Source: Bacteroidales bacterium (GTDB lineage Bacteria > Bacteroidota > Bacteroidia > Bacteroidales > UBA932). Taken from it: a stretch of 64,000 nt of DNA. Where the stretch lies: the NCBI GenBank assembly GCA_017519185.1, contig JAFWSX010000007.1, positions 1 through 64,000 of the forward strand, written 5' to 3'. The notes under the pieces were generated by a model that was given only the letters and a program-made list of their open reading frames with translations, was not told the origin of the DNA and made no database searches. A program made the translations under genes and the position numbers. Shown one piece after another: positions 1 through 7,419 of the stretch. Each line of letters opens with the position of its first letter. Within the stretch, counting starts at the first letter, position 1.

Positions 1-195
1 AATGCCAAGAAATATATCGAGGAAGGAAACTACGGCGGCAAGGGCTCTGACGCTCACAAGGCTTCCGTTGTAGGAGATACGGTCGGTGATCCCTTCAAGG
101 ATACAACCGGTCCTTCGCTTGATATCCTCATAAAATTGATGTCTATGGTTTCGATTGTAGTTGCAGGCTTGGTTGTTGCCTTCAGCATTTTCTGA
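1..195 (+). CDS. hppA: Membrane-bound ion-translocating pyrophosphatase, C-terminal fragment
   Basis: Only the last 64 codons are in the window; the reading frame is open from base 1 to a TGA at 193-195. The visible tail has the family's C-terminal signature: an Asn-Ala-Lys-Lys-Tyr-Ile-Glu start, a [10 protein letters not shown] segment, then [13 protein letters not shown] and a final hydrophobic helix. The enzyme hydrolyses cytoplasmic pyrophosphate and pumps H+ or Na+ across the inner membrane. The residue that decides K+ dependence and ion choice is upstream and not visible. Identification is firm; ion specificity is open. Confidence 0.93.
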   Translation, partial: NAKKYIEEGNYGGKGSDAHKASVVGDTVGDPFKDTTGPSLDILIKLMSMVSIVVAGLVVAFSIF

Positions 196-215
196 TCGAT
201 ATTCCATAAAACGGA

Positions 216-249
216 AGACCGCAAACCTTCAAGGCTTGCGGTCTTTTTA
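216..249. terminator. Rho-independent terminator shared by hppA and the convergent TlpA-like gene
   Basis: The arms AGACCGCAA (216-224) and TTGCGGTCT (236-244) form a 9-bp stem with an 11-nt loop, followed on the plus strand by TTTTTAT. On the minus strand the stem is followed by TCCGTTTT, so it may also help end the gene at 273. Confidence 0.8.
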
Positions 250-272
250 TTTGTACCGTCTGTTCGTCTGGA

Positions 273-776
273 TTACAAAGCCAGTTTCTCGAGAGCTTCT
301 GCCAGTGATTCGGCGGTGATGTAGGCTCCAATCACACGTCCTTGCTTGTTGATAAGGTAGAAAGTGGGAATCCAATTGATGCCATAATCCTTGGAAATCT
401 GCGTCTCTTTCCACTTGACCAGAGAGCTGACCTGGGTCCATTTGAGACCGTCACTCTCAATACCCTTGAGCCAGGCATCGCGCTCGGTGTCGAACGATAC
501 TCCGATGAAGGCGACGCCTTTGGGAGCATATTTGCTGTGGATTTGCACCAAACCGGGATTCTCCTTGCGGCAGTCCGGACACCAGGATGCCCAGAAATCG
601 ATCACAACGAATTTGCCTTTGAAATCGGAGAGGGATACCATCTTTCCTTCCGGAGTGGGGAGTTTGAAGGCAGGGGCTTTCTTACCGGCCTTGATCACGT
701 CGCTCATATCCTGGGCTGTGGCTACAATGCTACTGCAAAAAACAGCGGCAACGAGCAATGTGAGAAGTCTTTTCAT
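273..776 (-). CDS. TlpA/ResA-like periplasmic thiol-disulfide oxidoreductase
   Basis: 167 aa. An N-terminal signal peptide (about residues 1-22, ending near Ala-Thr-Ala-Gln) exports a thioredoxin-fold protein to the periplasm. The redox active site is Trp-Cys-Pro-Asp-Cys at about residues 65-69 inside a typical FWASWC context, and the fold's cis-Pro is visible in NWIPTFYLI near residue 138. Members of this family reduce or exchange disulfides in exported proteins, for instance during cytochrome maturation; the substrate cannot be told here. It starts 2 nt after the stop of the URO-D-family gene and is very probably cotranscribed with it, so a role in keeping a thiol or thiol cofactor reduced for that system is possible but not shown. 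Confidence 0.85.
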   Translation of the reverse strand: MKRLLTLLVAAVFCSSIVATAQDMSDVIKAGKKAPAFKLPTPEGKMVSLSDFKGKFVVIDFWASWCPDCRKENPGLVQIHSKYAPKGVAFIGVSFDTERDAWLKGIESDGLKWTQVSSLVKWKETQISKDYGINWIPTFYLINKQGRVIGAYITAESLAEALEKLAL

Positions 777-778
777 CT

Positions 779-1840
779 TTACAGAGTTTTGTTGATGTCA
801 GCTACGGCAGCAATGAGGGCGTCGATGTTTTCCTTCTTGGCACCCATAGGCAGTCCGCCTCCGGTGCTGAGGAGCAGGCCGTGATGGCTTCCGTTGCCGG
901 CAATGTATTTTTCTACTATTTCTTTGGTTGCCTTATAAACGTTCTCGGGAGTGTCGTTCACAAGCAGCATCGGGGGAACGTTACCCATCAGGACAACCTT
1001 GTCACCTGCGAGTTTGCGGCTGGCGACGATGTCCTCCATATGGGTGAAGTTGAAGGCGTGAACTCCCATTTCCTCAAGGTGAGAATAGCAAGAGTTCGAG
1101 GTGAAGTCATTGTGGAAGAAGTGACGGTAGCCGGGGAAGGCGTCGAACACCCTCTGCATATAAGGTTGGCAGAGAGTCTGGAAGTCTTCGGGGCTGAAGT
1201 AGCCGCACACGTCGTCGAGCACCATTATTGCCTTTGCGGTCTTCACGTTCTCCAGCTGGGCGTTCAGCCAGTCAATCACCATCTGCGTGCTCTTCTCGAG
1301 CAGGACGGCGGCAGTGTCGGGATCCATCATCATCAGCATAAGCAACTGGGTGACGGTGAACATATGGGATGCCACAGTGAAAGGACCTCGGGCGCAAACC
1401 ATATACACTTCTTCGCCCTGAGCCTCCATTATCGGCTGGTAAATTCTCTGCTGGTTGAGCAACAGCGGCATCACGCCGTCGACGCGAGGGTCGGGAGTGT
1501 GGAGGTTGCCGAACACTTCACGCGCCTTGTCGAGGTCTTCCGTCAGCGGACGCAGGTGGGGAAGGTTGTCGTCATAGAAGCACAGCGAGCATCCGAATCC
1601 AGACGGCTCGGCAGTCATACCGTATTCAACCCACCATCCGGGGATGAAGATGGCCTCGGGGAAGTCCTTTGTAATCTTTTGGTTGTCCTCGATGAACAGT
1701 TTAGTATTGGCGTAGTAGTCAATGAAGGTATGGCCGCAATAACCCGGAATCCAGGGACTGTCGGCGATGAGGGCTACGGGAATCTTGGAGTTCTTGTGAT
1801 CCAAAGTTTCTTCAATCAGCTTTATTTGATCGGCATTCAT
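779..1840 (-). CDS. Uroporphyrinogen decarboxylase (URO-D) family protein, non-canonical
   Basis: 353 aa, cytosolic TIM-barrel protein of the URO-D superfamily, which includes haem-pathway HemE and the corrinoid:CoM/folate methyltransferases MtaA and CmuA. It lies divergently from a corrinoid protein and an MtaA-like protein, so a methyl-transfer role is more likely than haem synthesis. However, where MtaA-type enzymes carry the zinc ligands His-x-Cys and a late Cys, this protein reads His-Asn-Asp (in RHFFHNDF, near residue 243) and Ser-Thr-Gly-Gly-Gly near residue 326. It therefore lacks the usual zinc site. It may be a substrate-side methyltransferase or a related protein of unknown chemistry. 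The start is the ATG at 1840; the downstream gene (TlpA-like) follows 2 nt after the stop. Confidence 0.75.
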   Translation of the reverse strand: MNADQIKLIEETLDHKNSKIPVALIADSPWIPGYCGHTFIDYYANTKLFIEDNQKITKDFPEAIFIPGWWVEYGMTAEPSGFGCSLCFYDDNLPHLRPLTEDLDKAREVFGNLHTPDPRVDGVMPLLLNQQRIYQPIMEAQGEEVYMVCARGPFTVASHMFTVTQLLMLMMMDPDTAAVLLEKSTQMVIDWLNAQLENVKTAKAIMVLDDVCGYFSPEDFQTLCQPYMQRVFDAFPGYRHFFHNDFTSNSCYSHLEEMGVHAFNFTHMEDIVASRKLAGDKVVLMGNVPPMLLVNDTPENVYKATKEIVEKYIAGNGSHHGLLLSTGGGLPMGAKKENIDALIAAVADINKTL

Positions 1841-1890
1841 TATTGTGAATAAGGTTAAGGTTAGACGTTTTTGAAACAGCGCATTCTCTC

Positions 1891-1898
1891 CAAAGGTA
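1891..1898 (-). promoter_or_regulatory. Bacteroidota -7 element for the minus-strand URO-D/TlpA operon
   Basis: The minus strand reads TACCTTTG (plus-strand CAAAGGTA), an exact match to TAnnTTTG, 50 nt before the ATG at 1840. I see no TTG at the expected 19-21 nt upstream, so the site is plausible but incomplete. No convincing plus-strand promoter for the divergent corrinoid operon is visible in the same 117-nt gap. Confidence 0.45.
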
Positions 1899-1957
1899 CT
1901 CTTTTTCTCGATAATTTTTGTAATTTAGAGGTCCAACAACAATAATATCTTTTTACA

Positions 1958-2587
1958 ATGGCAGAATTTCCCCAATTACACGATGCGATCCTTGCCGGCA
2001 ATATGAATGCTGCTATTGCCGTCACCAAGGAGGCCGTCGAGGCAGGTGCCGAACCGGGCGACCTGGTCAACAACTATATGATCAAGGCGATGGAAGACAT
2101 AGGCGCCAAATTCGAGGCTGGCCAGGCATACGTTCCTAATCTTCTTATGGCAGCCCGTGCGATGAAAGGTTCCCTTGAAATCCTTAAACCTTTGATGCAG
2201 GGTTCCGGAGTGACCTCAATGGGCAAGATAGTGATAGCTACTGTCAAAGGCGACCTTCACGATATCGGCAAGAACCTTGTGGCCTCAATGCTCGAAGGCT
2301 GCGGCTTCGAGGTCATCAATCTGGGTGTTGACCAGTCTGACCAGAAAATCGTGGATGCAGTCAACCAGCATCACCCCGACATCCTGGCTCTCTCTGCATT
2401 GCTTACCACCACGATGGGCAATATGAAAGTGGTCATCGACGCTCTTTCCGCCGCAGGTCTTCGCGACAGCGTGAAGATTATGGTCGGAGGTGCTCCCATC
2501 AGCGAGGCTTTCGCCAAGGAAATAGGCGCAGACGGTTACAGCGCGAATGCCAACGAGGCGGTTGCACTCGCTAAGTCACTTATCTAA
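1958..2587 (+). CDS. Corrinoid (cobalamin-binding) methyl-carrier protein
   Basis: 209 aa with the two-domain layout of MtaC/MtbC/MttC-type carriers. The N-terminal helical cap is about residues 1-85. The Rossmann-like B12 domain is about residues 90-209 and carries the cobalt-coordinating Asp-Leu-His-Asp-Ile-Gly (DxHxxG) motif near residue 104, a Ser-Ala-Leu-Leu-Thr-Thr-Thr segment near residue 149 and Gly-Gly-Ala-Pro-Ile near residue 182. Such proteins shuttle a methyl group between two methyltransferases through methyl-Co(III)/Co(I). It is first in a plus-strand operon with a reactivation protein (4-nt gap) and an MtaA-like methyltransferase. The methyl donor is not revealed: no MttB, MtaB or MtgB partner is in view. 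Confidence 0.9.
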   Translation: MAEFPQLHDAILAGNMNAAIAVTKEAVEAGAEPGDLVNNYMIKAMEDIGAKFEAGQAYVPNLLMAARAMKGSLEILKPLMQGSGVTSMGKIVIATVKGDLHDIGKNLVASMLEGCGFEVINLGVDQSDQKIVDAVNQHHPDILALSALLTTTMGNMKVVIDALSAAGLRDSVKIMVGGAPISEAFAKEIGADGYSANANEAVALAKSLI

Positions 2588-2591
2588 GTTT

Positions 2592-3242
2592 ATGGATTCA
2601 CGCAGGATGACAATGTCGGATATTTCGCTTGACATCAGCGAGATTTACCGTTCGATGGGTTATCCGGACCCAGAAGCCCCTCCCGAGGATATGAAAGCCA
2701 TTGTGGAGGGGTTGCTGGAACGGTTCGGCCCTATCTGTCATCCCCGGTTCCATTACATTGAGTCTACCGTAGAGGGCCTTTCTCCAAAAGGTATAATAAT
2801 GAAAGGCCTTTCAGGTGCAGAGAAGTATCTGCTGTTCATCGCCACTGCCGGTATGGAATTCCAGGAGGAGATCAACAAGATCTCTGAAGAAGGCGACATA
2901 GTGAAGGTTTATGCGGCCGACCTGATCGGTAGTGAAATAGCGGAGGCAACGGTCAGGGAATGCGTGAAAGCGATGGAGGCAGACTATCCCGGAGTCGGGG
3001 TAAGCAATTCATACAGTCCCGGGTACTGCGGCTGGGTATTGTCCGACCAGCGGGAGATTTTCGCCCGCTTCGGCGGCGATACCTGCGGAGTAAGCCTTAA
3101 TGACTCGTGCCTGATGTATCCCATCAAATCGGTCAGCGGCATCGTTTCTGTGGGCGAAAAAGTAGAGAAAAGAGAATACGGCTGCGCTATCTGCGGCCGC
3201 AAGGATTGTTATAAGAACCGTTTAAAGAATATAAAGAAATGA
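2592..3242 (+). CDS. Stand-alone MetH-type B12 reactivation-domain protein
   Basis: 216 aa from the ATG at 2592, 4 nt after the corrinoid gene; in-frame ATGs at 2607 and 2613 are alternatives. The protein resembles the activation domain of cobalamin-dependent methionine synthase: a Ser-Pro-Gly-Tyr-Cys-Gly-Trp segment corresponds to the MetH RxxPGYP S-adenosylmethionine-binding motif, and a later GVSLNDSCLMYPIKSVSG stretch corresponds to MetH's Met-x-Pro-x-x-Ser/Ala-Val-Ser-Gly element. The C-terminus adds a Cys-x2-Cys-x4-Cys group (CAICGRKDC) absent from MetH. The expected job is reductive methylation of accidentally oxidised Co(II) on the neighbouring carrier, using S-adenosylmethionine and an electron donor. 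It overlaps the next gene by 4 nt (ATGA), which indicates translational coupling. Confidence 0.8.
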   Translation: MDSRRMTMSDISLDISEIYRSMGYPDPEAPPEDMKAIVEGLLERFGPICHPRFHYIESTVEGLSPKGIIMKGLSGAEKYLLFIATAGMEFQEEINKISEEGDIVKVYAADLIGSEIAEATVRECVKAMEADYPGVGVSNSYSPGYCGWVLSDQREIFARFGGDTCGVSLNDSCLMYPIKSVSGIVSVGEKVEKREYGCAICGRKDCYKNRLKNIKK

Positions 3243-4240
3243 ACGTAAATGACTGGAAGAAAGAGATACTGTCGTCCCCTAAGAGGGCGGCTGTTCCCGT
3301 AATGACCCACCCGGGCATCGAAATGCTCGGCTACAATGTGAAAGAGGCAGTTTGCTCGGGCCAGATACACTTTGAGGCTGTCAAGGCATTGTGCGAAAAG
3401 TATTCTCAGTCAGCAGCCCTCACCACCATCATGGACCTCAGTGTCGAGGCCCAGGCTTTCGGCGCCAACGTATCGTTCAGTTATGAAGCTATCCCTTCGA
3501 TAGAAGGCCGTCTGGTGGAAGATGCAGCCGCTATTGAGGCACTGCAGGTACCTTCGCTTGATGCCGGCAGGATTCCTGAATATCTTAAGGCAGACAAGCT
3601 CGCTACAACCTTGCCCAAACCTGTATTTGCAGGATGCATAGGTCCGTTCTCCCTGGCGGGCCGCCTCTATGGAATGACGGAGATAATGATGGGTATCTAC
3701 ATCGAGCCGGAAGCTATGCAGGTGTTGCTTGAAAAATGCACCGAATTCCTTCTTAAGTATGTGCAAGCCATCAAAGAGACAGGCTGCCCTGCAGTCTTGA
3801 TGGCTGAACCTGCCTCAGGCCTTCTGTCGAACGAGGACAACCTGATGTGGTGTACTCCCTACGTGAAGAAGATCATCGATGCCGTCCAGGACGAGAATTT
3901 CGCCGTGGTGCTCCACAACTGCGGAAACACTGGCCACTGCACCGAGGCAATGGTGGCTACCGGTGCCTGGGGCTTCCATTTCGGCAACAAAATCGATATG
4001 GTCCAGGCCGTCGAAGGTTGTCCTGCCGATGCTCTTGTGTTCGGCAACGTGGATCCCGTTTCAGTCTTCAAGCAGGCTGCTCCTGAAGAAATGTACAAAG
4101 TCACGAGCGAACTTCTTCAGGCTATGGCAAAATATCCTAACTTTGTGCTGTCATCCGGCTGTGATACTCCTCCCGGCGTTTCGCCTGCCAATATTGAGGC
4201 CTTCTACAAGGCTTTGGATGACTTCAACAAGGGAAAATGA
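3239..4240 (+). CDS. MtaA/CmuA-like corrinoid-dependent methyltransferase (URO-D family)
   Basis: 333 aa, URO-D-fold. Unlike the divergent paralogue at 779-1840, it has the zinc site of methylcobamide:acceptor methyltransferases: His-x-Cys in LHNCGNTGHC near residue 224 and a late Cys in SSGCDTPPG near residue 307. Zinc in this site activates a thiol acceptor such as coenzyme M; in some bacterial homologues the acceptor is tetrahydrofolate. Together with the carrier protein and the reactivation protein it makes the acceptor half of a corrinoid methyl-transfer system. The acceptor in a Bacteroidales cell is unknown; homocysteine or tetrahydrofolate would be reasonable. It also overlaps tsaE by 4 nt, so the module is embedded in a housekeeping operon. 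Confidence 0.8.
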   Translation: MNVNDWKKEILSSPKRAAVPVMTHPGIEMLGYNVKEAVCSGQIHFEAVKALCEKYSQSAALTTIMDLSVEAQAFGANVSFSYEAIPSIEGRLVEDAAAIEALQVPSLDAGRIPEYLKADKLATTLPKPVFAGCIGPFSLAGRLYGMTEIMMGIYIEPEAMQVLLEKCTEFLLKYVQAIKETGCPAVLMAEPASGLLSNEDNLMWCTPYVKKIIDAVQDENFAVVLHNCGNTGHCTEAMVATGAWGFHFGNKIDMVQAVEGCPADALVFGNVDPVSVFKQAAPEEMYKVTSELLQAMAKYPNFVLSSGCDTPPGVSPANIEAFYKALDDFNKGK

Positions 4241-4659
4241 AAACGATAGCCATAGACAGCCTGGAAGGTATCGATGCTGCAGCAACTGAGTTTGCCGCAA
4301 CATTGGGAGATAACCGGATAGTGGCTTTTTATGGCAGTATGGGAGCGGGGAAGACAACTTTCATCAGCGCATTGTGCAGGCACTTCGGGGTTGAAGACGA
4401 TGTATGCAGCCCGACTTTCACGATAGTCAACGAGTACCGCGCCGCTGACGGAGAGAGCATCTTCCATTTTGACTTCTACCGCATAGACTCCCTCAGGGAA
4501 GCGGTGGACATCGGCTTCGGAGAATATCTCTATTCCGGCAATCTTTGCCTGATAGAATGGCCGGAGAAGGTGGAGGATCTCCTTCCTGAGGAAACTTTGA
4601 ACGTGCGCATCACCGCATCAGACGATGGTCGCAGGACGATAGAGATAGACAACGATTAA
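4237..4659 (+). CDS. tsaE: tRNA threonylcarbamoyladenosine biosynthesis ATPase TsaE
   Basis: 140 aa, normal length. A Walker A motif (Gly-Ser-Met-Gly-Ala-Gly-Lys-Thr-Thr) lies near residues 32-40, followed by the family motif SPTFTIVNEY near residue 55 and a HFDFYR segment near residue 75. TsaE is the ATPase that resets the TsaB-TsaD complex during t6A37 synthesis on ANN-decoding tRNAs. The partner that makes the threonylcarbamoyl-adenylate, tsaC, lies 4 kb downstream in the same run of genes. Its ATG overlaps the stop of the MtaA-like gene. Confidence 0.95.
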   Translation: MKTIAIDSLEGIDAAATEFAATLGDNRIVAFYGSMGAGKTTFISALCRHFGVEDDVCSPTFTIVNEYRAADGESIFHFDFYRIDSLREAVDIGFGEYLYSGNLCLIEWPEKVEDLLPEETLNVRITASDDGRRTIEIDND

Positions 4660-4671
4660 AGACAAGATATC

Positions 4672-5049
4672 ATGGGCATCAGTTTTTTACCTACACCCAA
4701 GCACAGAGTCTTCCACTACGAACCCCGTTACTGGAACGAGAAGGAAGAGAAGATGAAAGAACGCTATGCCAAGTACGGCAAGGAGTACAACCCCAACACT
4801 CCTTGGGAAGGCAAGGAATCAGGCGATGCTGAAGCACAGAAAGGTGACGGAAAGGAGGTGAAGAACCATCTCAGGGACGGATATGTCCCAGGGGTCCTTA
4901 TCCGTGATGCTTACCGCAACGGTATCGACAGCAACCGCCGCAAGACCACCAACACGAAACTGAGAACGATAATAATCATCATCTCCCTTCTGCTGGCCGT
5001 TGTGGCAGTATATTACTTCACCATAGGAATCAATCTTCTTCTGCAGTAG
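4672..5049 (+). CDS. Small tail-anchored membrane protein of unknown function
   Basis: 125 aa. The first ~95 residues are charged and hydrophilic, with an aromatic/basic start (a PKHRVFHYEPRYW stretch). One strongly hydrophobic segment near residues 98-119 (Ile/Leu/Val-rich) would anchor it in the membrane with the N-terminus in the cytosol. From memory, similar short proteins sit next to mutL in other Bacteroidales and carry no assigned function. It stops 3 nt before mutL, so it is in the same operon. I assign no function. Confidence 0.75.
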   Translation: MGISFLPTPKHRVFHYEPRYWNEKEEKMKERYAKYGKEYNPNTPWEGKESGDAEAQKGDGKEVKNHLRDGYVPGVLIRDAYRNGIDSNRRKTTNTKLRTIIIIISLLLAVVAVYYFTIGINLLLQ

Positions 5050-5052
5050 GAA

Positions 5053-6774
5053 ATGATCAACGTACTGCCGGGCAATATAGCCAATCTGATTGCAGCTGGA
5101 GAAGTTGTTAACCGTCCGGCATCGGCGCTGAAGGAACTTCTGGAGAACAGCATAGACGCTGGGGCCGACAATATTTCAGTCATGGTGGAAGATTCCGGCC
5201 GCACTGCGATACGTGTGGTTGACAACGGTTCCGGTATGAGCCCGGAAGATGCAAAGCTGTGCTTTGAACGTCACGCGACATCCAAGATTTCAACTGCCGA
5301 AGACCTTGAGAGCATCGTCACTTACGGCTTCCGCGGTGAGGCGCTTGCCTCTATTGCCGCCGTGTCGAGGGTGACGCTGCGTACACGCAGGGAGGAGGAT
5401 GAAGTCGGCTTCGAGGTTCGTTGTTCCGAATCGAAGATAACTTATGCCGAGCCAGCCTCGACCCCCAAAGGATGCAGCATCGAAATAAGGGACTTGTTCT
5501 ACAACACTCCGGCACGGCGCAAATTCCTGAAGTCTGACGCTGCGGAATTGAGACATCTTGTCCAGGAGTTCTCCAGGGTGGTCATCGTCAATCCATCCAT
5601 TGCATTTACCTTCATCCACAACGGAAAGACACTTTACAATCTGCGGCCTGTGGCAAATGAAAAGCAGCGCATCGTGGATTTTGGAGGGGCAAGTCTCAGC
5701 AAAGAGCTGGTTGACATCGAGGTTGAGACATCAATGGTGAAGATAAAAGGCTTCGTGGGAGCGCCGGCAGAGGCCCGCAAGTTGCAGGCAAACCAGTATT
5801 TCTTCGTGAACGGCCGGTATTTCCGCAGTCCCTACCTGCACAAGGCTGTCTGCAAGCCCTACGAGCATCTTCTGAAGGACGGATGTACTCCGTCTTACTT
5901 CATATTTTTCGAAGTCGATCCCAGCGCTGTCGACGTGAACATACACCCGGCCAAGACAGAAGTGAAATTCGAGGACGAGCCGATGATATTCGAGATCCTG
6001 AGCGTCACCGTGCGCAAGGCTCTCGGACAGAACGCATTCACTCCAAGTCTCGATTTCGACCAGGTGCCTTCGGTGGAATTTCCTTCGATGACCAAGGATA
6101 CTCCTAGGTATACAGCACCGCCCAAGATAGACTACGACCCTCTCTTCGATCCCTTCGAGATGGAGCGGCGTATGCCGGCTGACATTCCGGTGCATATCCC
6201 GCAGGACACTCCGGCAGCCGATAACAATGCCATAGTTTTCGGTTCCAATTATATTGCTGTTCCGGCCGGTGAAGGCCTGATGGTGGTAGACGTCCGCAGG
6301 GCGCGGGAAAGAATTCTCTACGAAGAGTATTTCCCCCTGCTCGCTGAGAGACACCCGGTCACGGAGCAGTCGCTCTACCCGATGAGCATAGACCTGAGTC
6401 CCGAGGACCACGAGCTTGTGCTGGACAATGCCGACCTTTTTGCAAGGTTGGGTTTCGACCTGAGGGATCTCGGGCAGAATTCCATTGTCATTTACGGACT
6501 TCCGTCCGGTATGGATACTGGAGGCGGTGGAGTTGAAGAGGCGGTTTCGATGATAATCGAAGACATCAGGCAGGGTAAGATAGGGGATGATGCGGCCCGT
6601 GACGCTGCCACTTTGGCACATTCCGTGGCTTTCGGCGACGGCAAAAGCGTAAATCAGGCCGGGGCACAATTGTTGGTAAGACAGCTGATGGACTGCCGGC
6701 AGCCGGAAACGGCTCCTTCAGGCGGCAGGACATTCACAATTCTTACCGAAGAAGATTTAGAGAAGCGATTATGA
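5053..6774 (+). CDS. mutL: DNA mismatch repair protein MutL
   Basis: 573 aa. The N-terminal GHKL ATPase is clear: Glu-Leu-x-x-Asn (KELLENSIDAGA) near residue 35, Asp-Asn-Gly-Ser-Gly-Met near residue 57, and Gly-Phe-Arg-Gly-Glu-Ala-Leu near residue 93. The transducer domain follows to about residue 325 (NIHPAKTEVKF near residue 297). After a short linker a C-terminal dimerisation domain spans about residues 390-573. Where endonuclease-type MutL has Asp-Gln-His-Ala-x2-Glu, this protein has Asp-Val-Arg-Arg-Ala-Arg-Glu near residue 414, and the late Cys-Pro-His motif reads Asp-Cys-Arg-Gln-Pro, so nicking activity is doubtful. It overlaps the rhomboid gene by 4 nt. Confidence 0.95.
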   Translation: MINVLPGNIANLIAAGEVVNRPASALKELLENSIDAGADNISVMVEDSGRTAIRVVDNGSGMSPEDAKLCFERHATSKISTAEDLESIVTYGFRGEALASIAAVSRVTLRTRREEDEVGFEVRCSESKITYAEPASTPKGCSIEIRDLFYNTPARRKFLKSDAAELRHLVQEFSRVVIVNPSIAFTFIHNGKTLYNLRPVANEKQRIVDFGGASLSKELVDIEVETSMVKIKGFVGAPAEARKLQANQYFFVNGRYFRSPYLHKAVCKPYEHLLKDGCTPSYFIFFEVDPSAVDVNIHPAKTEVKFEDEPMIFEILSVTVRKALGQNAFTPSLDFDQVPSVEFPSMTKDTPRYTAPPKIDYDPLFDPFEMERRMPADIPVHIPQDTPAADNNAIVFGSNYIAVPAGEGLMVVDVRRARERILYEEYFPLLAERHPVTEQSLYPMSIDLSPEDHELVLDNADLFARLGFDLRDLGQNSIVIYGLPSGMDTGGGGVEEAVSMIIEDIRQGKIGDDAARDAATLAHSVAFGDGKSVNQAGAQLLVRQLMDCRQPETAPSGGRTFTILTEEDLEKRL

Positions 6775-7418
6775 GCAATTTTTGGAGTACGGTGACCCCT
6801 GTGGTCAAGAATCTTATCATCATAAATGCAGTTATGCTGCTGGGCACTCTGCTCATCGGCGACAAGGCATATGAATATTTGGCGCTCTTCCCCTTCGAGT
6901 CACAATATTTCAAAGGATACCAGATGATTACCCATATGTTTATGCACGGTGGGTTCTGGCATCTTTTCTTCAATATGTACACCCTGATGATTTTCGGCAC
7001 TGCGCTGGAGAGAATATGGGGCGGCAAGAAGTTCCTGCTGTTCTATTTCGTGACAGGACTGGGTGCTGCTCTCTGCCATAATCTCGTGCTGCATCTCCAG
7101 ATCGAGCATTTCCAGGCGATAGGTGAAGCAGCCAAGGCCGCCTCTCTGATGGTAGTTCCCACAGTGGGCGCTTCCGGTGCTATCTACGGAGTGCTGCTGG
7201 GCTATGCAATGCTGTTCCCCAACCACGTGCTGCAGCTCATTTTCCCGCCGGTGGCAATGAAGGCGAAGTGGTTCGTAATCATATTCGGAGTCATCGAACT
7301 TCTGACCGGCATAACCGGCATGGGTGGAAACATAGCCCATTTCGCCCATCTCGGAGGTATGCTCTTCGGCTTGCTGCTGATACTCTACTGGAAGAAGAAA
7401 AACAGAATGTACTATTAG
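6771..7418 (+). CDS. Rhomboid-family intramembrane serine protease
   Basis: 215 aa with about six membrane segments. Diagnostic features are the early His/Asn membrane motif (HGGFWHLFFNMY near residues 59-70), the catalytic Ser in Gly-Ala-Ser-Gly-Ala-Ile-Tyr-Gly near residue 143 and the catalytic His in His-Phe-Ala-His-Leu-Gly-Gly near residue 191. Rhomboids cut single-pass membrane proteins within the bilayer; the substrate is unknown. The ATG overlaps the mutL stop (ATGA), so it is translated in step with mutL. The 125-aa tail-anchored protein upstream is a possible but untested client. Confidence 0.93.
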   Translation: MSNFWSTVTPVVKNLIIINAVMLLGTLLIGDKAYEYLALFPFESQYFKGYQMITHMFMHGGFWHLFFNMYTLMIFGTALERIWGGKKFLLFYFVTGLGAALCHNLVLHLQIEHFQAIGEAAKAASLMVVPTVGASGAIYGVLLGYAMLFPNHVLQLIFPPVAMKAKWFVIIFGVIELLTGITGMGGNIAHFAHLGGMLFGLLLILYWKKKNRMYY

Positions 7419-7419
7419 T

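Noticed and set aside
881..1852. 323-codon plus-strand open frame
   Set aside because: Antisense to the URO-D-family gene, which has clear homology and a better start.
5731..6669. 312-codon minus-strand open frame
   Set aside because: Antisense to the C-terminal half of mutL with no recognisable features.
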